Part shown: piece by piece, positions 45,805 to 55,602 of the stretch
Layout: every line of letters begins with the position of its first letter
How positions within the stretch are numbered: the first letter of the stretch is position 1
Assembly: GCF_022376445.1 (NCBI RefSeq)
Contig: NW_025954964.1
Coordinates: forward strand, 1,302,001-1,366,000
Direction of reading: 5' to 3'
Source of the DNA: Fomitopsis serialis
Lineage: Eukaryota > Basidiomycota > Agaricomycetes > Polyporales > Fomitopsidaceae
DNA: 64,000 nucleotides
The notes under the pieces: model-generated
The model's input: only the letters and a program-made list of their open reading frames with translations
Database searches by the model: none
Told to the model about the DNA's origin: nothing
Program-made: the position numbers and the translations under genes

Positions 45805-47256
45805 TTAACACCCGGCACCACCCTCACGACCCTTGTAACGCGTGTAGATACGCGTGTCGTTCATTTGATCCCAGAAAATATGGATGTCGTCCGCATTGAG
45901 GATCGCAATGCTCAAGGGGACCGTGATTCCGTACCTGAATGACACAAAAAACGTCAAGCGACAGTCAGGGAATGCAGGTTCGGACGTACGGGAACCCGCG
46001 TTCGCTGATCGTGCCGGTGCCCGTGTAAACGAGGCAACCACCAGGCAGTTCGCTTGTCCACTCCGCTGAGGTCGGTATCGGCGGAGAAGCGTTGGAGGAG
46101 GCGTGCAACGTCCACGAAAGAGTGCCCCTCGGTACATTCGCGTCCCCAGTTAGCTTGATCGCGCGCAGTTCCTCTTCCTCTTGGTGCCATGTCAAATGCA
46201 GCACTTCCGTCCCGTATGGACCAAATACTCCGAGCCAAAGCCCTTCTAAGGTCCCAAGTTTCCAATCTGCGTCGCTCGGATCAACGCCGGCGCGGATGTC
46301 CCAACGGAGCGGGTAGTAGCGCGGAGGGGCCGTAGAGAGATCATCGAACGGTAGAGCAGGCTGGTACATCTGGGTACATCGGTCATCGCCACCCGAGCAG
46401 TGTATTGAAATGGCTGCAGGTTTCATGTGTGGTGTCGTGGATGCAAAGATAATGGGGAGGCGAACGGCGGGATAGATCCGAACGAGCTCGCGCTGGTCGA
46501 CGAGAACAGGGATGGACGGTTTCAGGTGTGGAAGACCGCGCGGCGAGTCATACCACAATGCGTCGAGGGGAGGGAAGCCAGGGTGGGGAAAGGGTTTGCG
46601 ATAGCCTTGCATGAAGTAGCCATAGCTACTGGGGGGAACGACCTCAACGTACGTGGAATGCCAGTGCGCATGGTCGACCGGTGGCAGAACGCTGCAGGAC
46701 ACACGGGCCTTGGGCGGGACATCGTTCGGACTCCGTGGAGACGGTGCTTGGGATGCTATCGTGGTTCTGGGAGAGGGCACGAATGGCGCATCGAAACCGA
46801 TCTTGAGAGCGCGAACGTAGTTCGGTAAAACAGGATGGCGGGTGGATGTCTGCGGAAATCGCCAAACTTCACCGACAATCCCCCCTGTTCCTTGTCGTCG
46901 CCCGGGATGAGCCGAAACTCGATGATGTTTCCTCGGTAGGGGTAGTCGCTTGCCCAGAGGCCGAGCAGGGGACCATATGGATGCAACAACTGCGTGTAGA
47001 CTGTGTAGAAGGACAGTCCACCGAAGTTGACGACGCTTCGCAGGCCGTATTGACTGCAATATCGCTGCCAGATCGATGGATCCTGAGTGTGCTTGTGCGC
47101 GCCCCTGCACGTATTGAGCAAAGAGGTGACATCCACCGCAGACAGGTGGCGAAAGAGCTCGAAAAGCACATCATATGGCAAATCACATACATTCCTGACG
47201 GCTTCCGGCATTTGGGCTACAGTCGACGACTCGGCGACGACAGCTGGAAGGCTCAT
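45805..47256 (-). CDS. F-box protein, apparent 1-nt frameshift
   Basis: The start at 47256 gives MSLPAVVAESSTVAQMPEAV, then a canonical F-box: VCDLPYDVLFELFRHLSAVD, VTSLLNTCRGAHKHTQDPSI, WQRYCSQYG. It should bind SKP1 in an SCF ubiquitin ligase. The C-terminal part (about 350 residues) resembles other basidiomycete F-box proteins: GPLLGLWASDYPYRGNIIEF, GGIVGEVWRFPQ, and LEGLWLGVFGPYGTEVLHL, ending DTRIYTRYKGREGGAGC. The frame breaks at six Cs (plus strand) at 46881-46886. EFRLIPGDDKEQGG continues as LSVKFGDFRR, while the expected IVGEVWRFPQ is one frame over, as if one G of the coding strand were lost. One intron lies near 45937-45987. Targets are unknown. Confidence 0.85.
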
Positions 47257-47616
47257 GAAGGCGTTCGAGGAGATTGAAGTTGCCTCATGCCTTTATACCC
47301 CTTGTGCTGCCCTTTGCCCGCCGGAAGCCGTGACGCTGCGGGGAAATATCTGATCATGCAGGTGGCCATCTGGACATAACTTCGGTGCTTTGGTCGGAGA
47401 AGTTCATCAAGCAGGCTTCGGACGTGCTAGTAAGCTCAAGGTTCCCAGAGAGATGGTGGTCAATAGCAACGAATAGAATGGGGGCCATTGCCAGCGATCA
47501 AGCAGTCCGTAGTCTTTGTTACAAGGTTGCTAATAAACGTCAGTAAACACCGTGAATGGCTGTGGCAATCATATGTCAATGAACACCGCCTGAACGCTCG
47601 CATCTTACAGCCATCC
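47257..47616. promoter_or_regulatory. Divergent 5' region of F-box gene and palC
   Basis: A 360-bp spacer between two divergent starts. The palC frame is open a little upstream of its ATG at 47617, but that sequence is not family-like. It presumably holds both promoters. Confidence 0.4.
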
Positions 47617-49304
47617 ATGAGCACATATCTGTACGAACTACCCACAACTGGTGCTATATTCTTTGCAGGCGTATGCGACGACAAGACCGGGTCATATACC
47701 ACTGAGATCGCAGAAGCCACAGAGGCTCGCGCGAATCTGAGAGCCGCGCTCAAGGAGAGCAAACGGGCAGACGATGGAGGGAAGGACTACCTCAAATTGG
47801 TCAAGGTGAGCCGTGAATACGGGGATATACATTGTGCAAGATCTCCTGCAGCTTTGTAGGTCCTAGATGATTACTTGCCTCAGTTGTATGGCATTGCCAC
47901 TTCCGTTCAGCAAGGCGAGCTGGTACTCAAGACCGAGCCGAGTGCGTAATCTCATCTCTACGATCTGCACTGTCTCCGATACAACTCCGTAGTTTTCAGC
48001 TGGCGAACGACGCTCTCCTCTTCTATATTCCACAATTCGCCGCGCATCTCCATCCCCACGCTTTCCACTGAGGTCATCTTCACCCTCTTGACCTATGCCT
48101 TCGCCTTCTCCAACCTCTCCCGTACCGTTGTGCACTCGCTCGGAGCCTATGAGCGAGAGCGCGCGATATCAGACGCGGAGCGCAGGGCGAAGGACGAGAA
48201 ACTGCAGTTTGCTGTCACGCTGCTATGCAAGGCATCTGGCGTCTTCGAGTACATCGCAAAGGACTGCATTCAGGAATGGGAGCGCGAACGCGAGCGCGTC
48301 GTTGCCGCCGGGCTCACATGCCCTCGTCCGCCCGACCTGACCAGAGAAGTGGTGGTAGGGCTAAGCAAGTAAGTCGGACTCCTGCCAGTCCGCTTGCATA
48401 ACATGCTGAGTCAATCTCAGAATGGCACTAGCCGACGCGCAGACCCTCGCGATCCGCAAGCTATTGTCCAGAGCCGCCTTCGACAGCACGATCACGCCGG
48501 GGCCTCCACTACCGAAGTCGCACCCCTCGCCTCTGCTCATCGCCAAGCTGCACCTCGAATGCGCCGCCCTCTATGCGTCCGCGCGCTCCCTCGCCAAGAC
48601 GCCAGGCGACTACCGTCCTGCGTCGTCCACCAAGTCCAGGCTCAAACAAGCGTTCACGAAGGACAAGGGTGACTCCGCTGTGCGCGACGAGGGCGGGGAG
48701 GAGGTCGCCCTTGAGCTGCGGCGGTACCTCGCCGAGGAGGTCGCCTTCCACTCCGCGCTCAGTCATAAGTGGTTGGGCGTGGACGCGGGCGAGAACGGGG
48801 CGACGTCCAAGGCGGGCGAGGCGGTTGCGTTCCTCGCATGGGCGAAGAAGGAACTGGAGGACCTGCGGGGTGGACCGCACGTGATGGGCTCCGACAGGGA
48901 GAAGGACATGCGCGAGCGGAGGAAGGAAAGGGTCGCGGAGGAGCTCGAGAGCGTGAGCGTGTTCTTGAAGGGATACAAGAATATGAATGACACGGTGAGC
49001 GGGAAGTGAAGGGAGTAACGGCGGGCTGCTGATCTGTCGGGGATAGGTGGCCTTCCAGCCGGTTCCTCCACAGTCGGACTTACAGGCATCCATACCCGCA
49101 GGACGGTTGGCTGTGACCGTCAAGCCTTTCACCAAACCAACCCCCGCCTTTGGCCCGGGCTCTGCAGCTTTTATTAGGCGACAGACCGAGGAGCTGGAGC
49201 TGGCTACTCGGGCTGTCGGGGAGGACACTGCTGCTTCTGAGCAGACAGACATAACAAGCCCTCAATCGGGCCGAAGCTACGCGGGAGAAGGCTCGTATTT
49301 CTAG
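47617..49304 (+). CDS. palC: pH-response regulator palC (Bro1-domain protein)
   Basis: Component of the Pal/Rim ambient-pH signalling pathway that, with ESCRT-III and PalA, leads to PacC activation. The start at 47617 gives MSTYLYELPTTGAIFFAGVC. The Bro1-type helical domain follows: EIAEATEARANLRAALKESK, DYLPQLYGIATSVQQGELVL, FSWRTTLSSSIFHNSPRISI, YAFAFSNLSRTVVHSLGAYE, LLCKASGVFEYIAKDCIQEW and LLIAKLHLECAALYASARSL. The conserved Bro1 end VAFQPVPPQSDLQASIPAGR comes after the last intron. The C-terminus is short and ends YAGEGSYF, stop 49302-49304. Introns are at about 47804-47858, 47942-47992, 48371-48420 and 48993-49046. No frame problem. The match to PalC rests on overall Bro1 pattern, length and the short post-Bro1 tail. 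Confidence 0.85.
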
Positions 49305-49598
49305 GCTGTTGAATGGAATGATAAAGCAGAGTTGTAGCATTAGCGGGTTGGGCTATCAGGCAACGTGTAAGAGTAGGTCCATGTGTATCGCTGACTCATG
49401 TTGTGTGTGCCATTCAAACACGAGGAGGGTATCGAACTCATGTGTGCTTGCATCTTATCGCGCGCTTGTCGATACTCATGGTATAGACACGACACATGCG
49501 TCACAGAAGAGGTAAATGCACGGATATATGTACAATCGTCCTCCAAATGCCACTACATGATCGTCTTCTCGTGGTCTGGCGCAGCATTCGTGGGTAAT

Positions 49599-51275
49599 TC
49601 AAGCTTCCGCGAGGAAGCTTGCGATCTGCTCATCAAGAAAGTTGGTGTCCTTGTCGTTCGAACCGCCTCCAGCTGAGTAGAGTCTCATCAGCTTCAGTCG
49701 ACAAGGATAGAGCGCAGTGCGCACCCATATGTCCCCAAACGGAGTCGATGACCACCAGCTTCGACCCATTCTTCATGAGGGCAATCTCATTCTCGCTATC
49801 CTCCGGCTGCACACATCCAGCTCCCATGAGCACGCGCCATTCCAGCATGATCTCAATCAAATCAAAGCCCTCGTCAAGCGACTCACCGGGAAATACAAGT
49901 CCGTCTTACACGGCATGATCAACCCCTTCGGCTTCAATCCCGCAAGACAGTCCGCAAGCTCCACCGTACCACCGACCGACTCGGTAATGTCGCCGTCCTG
50001 CCAGGTACGGAGTAGCGTGAGGAGGTCGTTCGCGTCCCACTCGAGGAAGCCGCCCTCCCATTCCGCGCGGAGGAAGTCGTCGAGCGAGGCGTACTTCCCG
50101 TCGTGCAGGTAGCCGTGCTGGCGGAACCACTGCCGGCCCAGTGTACAGTCAGTCGTGGGATGGAAGAGCTGGAGAGGGTGCGTACGGTCTGTCCGTAGGC
50201 CCACGCGCTGTAGGCGCGACCGAAGGCACGGACGCCGATGTCGGGCTGGGATTTGTAGTGGCCGTCGTTGAAGTCTTTGGAGGCGACAAGGGCCGCCTTG
50301 GGGCCCTCCAAGAAGCTGTTGTTGTATGAGATGTGCGACGTTGGCATCGGTGGGCCCGGGGGACGTACCACTTGTTGTGGGGGCTCGTCCGAGCTGAGCC
50401 GCAAATTGCTATGAACCTGATAATACGAGTTTCAGCCTGAGTGGGAGCTGATTATAGTCTGAAATCGCATTGACTTCTCGACGTAGTCTGGGTACATGGC
50501 CGCCCAGTGGTATGCCTATTGATGTCCGATGTAAGTTCCTGGTTGTCCGAAGGTCACGTAGGTGTTAATTTTGCGAGTACCTGTTGGCCGCCCATGGAGA
50601 ACCCGATGACGCAGCGAACCTTCTGCACGCCAAGGACTGTCGTCAGAACGGCATATTGGGCTCGGCTGCTAGTAATGTTAGGATTGTTCAGCTTGCAGTG
50701 ACCCTAGTCACTTACATATTATCGGCGTAGGAGACAGCGGGGAAGTACGGTCCATTGTACGGAGGAGCCTGAGTTACATTATCATAGTTAGGTGATGTGA
50801 GTACAGGCGTTACTGGCTTGCTCACTGTGTTTGACGGCGAAGAGGACTAGAGACGTGAGCGCTGGCGGGTGAGTTCCATGCTACTACTGATCCCGCACTT
50901 GGACATACCTCGCCATTAGCAAACAGCGCTAGGGTAACTATGTAATACTTGGCAGGATCTAGGGCCTGCAACAGTGGCGTTGTGAATCAAACAGATAGTC
51001 GACGGCAGCCAACACCACTGACGTGGGACTCTTTGTCCGATGCTATCATGTAGTCCTGGCCTAGCAGGCCACGGTCTAAAATCAATGATCACGCCTCTCT
51101 TGGTATGCAGGGAATGAATGATACACGTACTGTCCAGTCGTCCGCCATAGCACGTGGGGAAAACAATGCACGGATTCTTCGGGTCTCCGTACGTACAATA
51201 TGCCGTGAACGCGTCGGGAAGGACTCCGCCAGCTACACGGAAGCGACCATGGTGGTAGTACTTGACTTGGGACAT
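49599..51275 (-). CDS. Alpha/beta hydrolase fold protein, MET2/homoserine acetyltransferase-like
   Basis: A start at 51275 gives MSQVKYYHHGRFRVAGGVLP (an in-frame ATG also exists at 51314). Segments in order: TAYCTYGDPKNPCIVFPTCY, DYMIASDKES, YYIVTLALFANGE, then the nucleophile elbow VRCVIGFSMGGQQAYHW with the catalytic Ser in GFSMGG. The region SARTSPHNK leads to FLEGPKAALVASKDFNDGHY, typical of the acetyltransferase-like hydrolase group. The charge relay continues with CKTDLYFPPEDSENEIALMK (Asp) and VVIDSVWGHMGA (His). It ends LDEQIASFLAEA, stop 49599-49601. The gene has about ten short introns. In this family, fungal members without the full MET2 substrate signature have unknown acyl substrates, so the exact reaction is not assigned. 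Confidence 0.88.
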
Positions 51276-51696
51276 GGCAGAGAGGTTGAGAGAGAAGGTG
51301 CCCCCTGTCTTCAACTACTATCTCGCATAACTTACCCAGAGTCCAGACGATAGCAGATATCATGAGTCATAGAGGGTGAGAACGCACACTGTGCCATTGG
51401 CATCGCGTGGTCACACGGGTGGAACTCTCTTTCGTGGGCCCGAGGAATGGCGAGCACACAGTTTGGCCCGTTCCACTCATTAACTGACGTTGCGGGAAGA
51501 TGGTACGGGGTATTAAGTAGGTTGCTCACTGGCAGCCACCAGTCACAGATCGATCGGAGGCGTGTCAGGCGCGTCACGTCGCGTGCCCGGTCACGTGCTG
51601 GGAAAACAGGGAGGTACTGCTACAGTTCTGATCGCCGCTTTGGATCTCCGCCACAGGTCCCCTTCCCTCTAGCATCGACGATCGCATCCTCAAGAC
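51276..51696. promoter_or_regulatory. Divergent 5' region of hydrolase gene and RPS23
   Basis: A 420-bp spacer. Just upstream of the RPS23 ATG there is a C/T-rich tract (CCTTCCCTCTAG-like), as is frequent at highly expressed ribosomal protein genes. No specific site is claimed. Confidence 0.4.
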
Positions 51697-52417
51697 ATGG
51701 GCTGTACGTCGCCTCGCCGTCCTCCTCGCCGTCCTATGCACTATGCTGACCGTTTGATGCAGCCAACAAACCCCGCGGATTGCAAGCCGCGCGCAAGCTG
51801 CGCAACGACCGCCGTGAAAACCGCTGGGTACGCTTCGCAGTTTTCCTCAGATTGCGGCTGGGATCTCATCTCCTCTCTGCGCTGCACGCACGCTTGCGAT
51901 CATATAGGCGGACAAGGCCTACAAAAAGCGGGCTCTTGGCAACATCTACAAGACCTCGCCCACTGGAGGATCGTCGCATGCGAAGGGCATCGTCCTCGAG
52001 AAGATTGGCGTTGAGGCCAAGCAGCCCAACTCAGCTATCCGGAAGTGTGTCCGCGTACAGCTGATCAAGAACGGTAAGAAGGTGACCGCGTTCGTGCCCG
52101 TGAGTGTCGTCTTTCTTCTCATCGCTTGCCATGGCGTGCTGCGAGTCCATATCTCGGCTCTCGCGTTTGTGCTCGCGCTAACTTTGTGCCAGAACGACGG
52201 TTGCTTGAACTTCGTCGACGACAACGACGAAGTCCTCATCTCTGGTTTCGGTCGCCGCGGAAAGGCCAAGGGTGATATTCCCGGTGTCCGCTTCAAGGTC
52301 GTCAAGGTGTCCGGTGTCGGCCTGCTCGCTCTCTGGAAGGAGAAGAAGGTCCGTCCGTCATCTTCGGCCCCCGATGACTCGCACTGATTGTCTCTGTAGG
52401 AGAAGCCTAGGTCATAA
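51697..52417 (+). CDS. RPS23: 40S ribosomal protein uS12 (RPS23)
   Basis: A decoding-centre protein of the small ribosomal subunit. Exon 1 is 7 coding nt (51697-51703), joined to exon 2: [24 protein letters not shown]. The following exons give [64 protein letters not shown], then [40 protein letters not shown] and [14 protein letters not shown]. The invariant KQPNSAIRK loop, which contains the proline hydroxylated in other eukaryotes, is intact. The last intron splits KEKK from EKPRS; the stop is at 52415-52417. Five exons, no frame problem, and the length matches the family (about 145 residues). Confidence 0.97.
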
Positions 52418-52999
52418 ATTCTGCCCCTTCTTTGGACCTTATCTCGTACCCTCGATTGTCACTGCCGATGCTTGTCCAACGGGTTCACATGCATGTATTA
52501 TGTATGCCACCACTATGATTTCGCATAATGAACCATATGCCGAACGAGCACGTCCGTAATGCGCGATCGCGTCCAAGAATGCATCATAGGCTGAAGTGAC
52601 GAGCAGGCGCGCGGGGCCGGTCTGCCGTTCCACTCTCATTTCATATCCCATCGAACATCGCTGCTACGGTCTTCCGGGGAATGTCCGACTTGCATCTAAT
52701 GTGGTTTCGTATGATCGAGGCAAGGTCGAGGTCCAACCGAGGTCAGTCGAAGACTTCCAGTAGAGCCGCACAACACACAATGGACCAATCATAGCGCTCA
52801 TATTATCTGCTAGCGGTGTAGCCATATCAGTATAGGTAGGTGGAAGTACTGTACGTCGAGAGTCCGCGAGCAATGGATAGGAGAGAGAGCGAGAGATAAC
52901 ACATGTGTCGTGCAAGTCATCAATCGTCGACAGCGTTACTGTACCCGCCGATGGCAGGCTTTTAGCATCATACCCGGACTGAGGCGGCGAACATGGGAC
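52418..52999. other. Spacer between convergent RPS23 and CDS1
   Basis: About 580 bp, presumably two 3' UTRs. No open frame with family features and no RNA gene was seen. Confidence 0.4.
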
Positions 53000-55135
53000 T
53001 CAGATGTTGACAGCGATTCCCTGGCCCTCAATATACCGCTTCAGGTCGGCCATGAGCTCGAGCTGTTGCCCCGGCGTCAACCCGCTGACGATCATCTGCA
53101 GTATCGAGCCGACGGAGACGTGGTGCTGACGGATGAGGCTGCTGTAGTAGACGTAGGTGAAGACGCCCATGAGGAACCTGGAAGCGCGGGAGTCAGTAAA
53201 GAGAGGTGCTCCTCCTGGGGAGGGGTGTACGTACTGGCAGTCCATGCGGTCCGTCATGCCGCCGTGCCCGGGGATGCTGTGGCCGAAGTCCTTGATGTTG
53301 AAGGCGCGCTTGAAGCCGGAGGCGAAGAACCCGCCGAAGGGCGCGACGAGCGAGGCGAAGCATGCGAGCACCAAGACATGGAACTGGTATGGCGCGTACG
53401 CGACAGTCGCGAATTCATGACCAGTCTATCCGTGTGTCAATACACCGTCACTTAGCAGTGAACGAATGAGACATACCGCAGTCGACAGCAAGGCCCGCGC
53501 AGGCGTCGGGATCACCCACTCCCTCCACACGAATACCGGGTTAGGGTCGCAGCCCAGGTTATCAAACGCGCTCACGCCCAAGTCGTGTACCGGGCAGATC
53601 ATGTAGTCGAAGCGCATGAAGTACGTTCCCCACGCCACGCCGAACACGACCGTGCTGAAGAACGCGCCCACGAAGCCCTCGACGGTCTTCTTCGGGGATA
53701 GCTTGATCAGCGGCGTGCGCCCGACCGTAATGCCCCAAATGTAGGCGAAGACGTCGTTGCAGATGACGAGCGAGGCAGGCACCCAGAACCAGATCATGCC
53801 CTCGAGGATGTTGTCCACGATGAAGTGGCTCGAGACGACGATCATCATGAGTGTCATGTGTACCCAGCAGAAGAGCCCGAATTGCTGCTTGAGGTAGCCA
53901 CGCTTGAGCGACATGACGAAGCCGACGAAGCCGAGGGTGTAGAGCGAGAAGCTGATCATTCGGTGGTTGGTCGCGAAAATGGTGAACTGCGCGTCCGCGA
54001 ATACGACATGCTACGGTAGATGTCAATACACCGCACAACTGCGTTAGATCGGTATTGCTTACCTTGAAATAGTAGATGATGCTCTCGCCATAGAGGAAGT
54101 AATTGGTGATCACGAAGAAATACCAGTTGAGCGTCTTGCTCCATGGGTCCCGCCCTCGGCCTTCGTCCGCGTCTTTCCTCTTCAACGAGAATAATGATGT
54201 CACCTCCCGGTAGACTAGGGTCTGGCACAGCATGACGAGCAGGATCATGTATGCATGGCCCATGAGCAATAGTGCTGGCGCGAAGACGTCAGTTTTAATA
54301 ACACAAACAAGGGTAGCATACGCACTCAAGAAGCCTCCAATCATTATGAATGTCCATAGCGTTCGTGTCAAGAAACTCTGTCGTTTCTTCGCCTTCTCGC
54401 CATCTTGGACACTCTCTTGTTGCACAGCACCTCCCGCGTGTCCGTTGGCAGGCTTGCTGTCACTTGCCGCTGGTGATTTCTCTTGTGGTTTCGTCTCCGG
54501 CTCCGGCGGGGACAACTTGCTGTCAAGTACCGGCGCAGCAGAACCGGGCGGTGGTTCCGTCACAGTCGGTGGCTCGGACTTATCGCTGGACACGAAGGTG
54601 GTCTCCTCGGGTGGAGATACTTCCTCGTGTACGACACCGGCGTCTCCGTTTGCTCGTTTGGGCGGGGCCGACTCTGCATGGCTTGGTACAGTTAGTCGTT
54701 CCGAAGCCTCAGCTGGTGTAGCTTTGCCTTCCAAACGAGCCTTGAGCGATGGTGCCGACCGGGGGACAATCTCTGGGGCCTCTTCAGATGTGTCACCTCC
54801 TAGCTCCTCCGCAAGCACGGACGCGGGCGACTTGGACGTGGCTCGTGCCTTTGACGCTGCGCGCGCGGCCGCTTTGCGCTGGAGCCTCGCCTGCTCCTTC
54901 GCTTTCTTGATGGCGGATTTGGAAGGCTTTGAGGCAGATTCTGACCCGCTGAACGTCGGGCTGGTCGCGTCAATATTCCCACTGACACCGTCTATGGCCC
55001 GTACCTATCTGGTGCCAGAGGCGAGTGCGCTTCGAGGACCTCCTCCTCGCTCTCTTCGCCCGACTCGACACCCAGGCCATCGAATGCAGTCTTGGAGGCC
55101 CATGAAGGGCGTGTGCCGTTTGCTGTTGAACTCAT
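53000..55135 (-). CDS. CDS1: Phosphatidate cytidylyltransferase (CDP-diacylglycerol synthase), apparent 1-nt frameshift
   Basis: Makes CDP-diacylglycerol from phosphatidate and CTP at the ER, the precursor of phosphatidylinositol and phosphatidylglycerol. The start at 55135 gives MSSTANGTRPSWASKTAFDG. A long, acidic/basic, disordered N-terminus follows. The membrane domain includes RTLWTFIMIGGF, GHAYMILLVMLCQTLVYREV, LNWYFFVITNYFLYGESIIY, VPASLVICNDVFAYIWGITV and GRTPLIKLSPKKTVEGFVGA. The signature is FKRAFNIKDFGHSIPGHGGM TDRMDC. It ends YIEGQGIAVNI, stop 53000-53002. The frame breaks at three Cs (plus strand) at 54998-55000. HSPLAPDRYG runs into a stop, while AIDGVSGNIDATSPTFSGSE is one frame over, consistent with one missing base. 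Short introns occur, for example near 54290 and 54010-54060. Confidence 0.94.
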
Positions 55136-55602
55136 GTGGATGGAGGCTGAGAGAGGGGTGCTGGTGCCGAAGCGGTGACGCTGCAGCGAGCGAAGTGGAC
55201 CGTGTCACGGCCACGTGAAGGAAGCTACGTCAAGGCAATCAGTCCGCGTTCGGCTCAGCGTGTATCTCACTCGGGGCACACAGATTCTACAAGACAAGAA
55301 ATACATCTCATTCTATAGCAACAGACGTCCTAGCTATCACGGCGTAGACAATAATTACATATCAAGGATAGCGGATACAGTGTTCAATGCGAGGTATGCA
55401 GTATGTAATGCAGATTGTTGTCCACTAGGTAATAAGCGGATGTGAGGGGGAAGGGAATAACTCGGGCCACTTGGTCAAGTCTCAGCGACTTACTAGGGCC
55501 AGAGATTCCGTGGATCCATCGGCAAGCCCATAAGAATACCACTTCATGCCGGGATGTGTTGACAGACAATGCGATGTGTGATGCGAGTTGCGATAATGAT
55601 GC
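55136..55602. other. Spacer between CDS1 start and TOP1 end
   Basis: About 470 bp in tandem minus-strand orientation, containing the CDS1 promoter and TOP1 3' UTR. It is A/T-richer than the neighbouring genes. No gene is seen. Confidence 0.4.
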
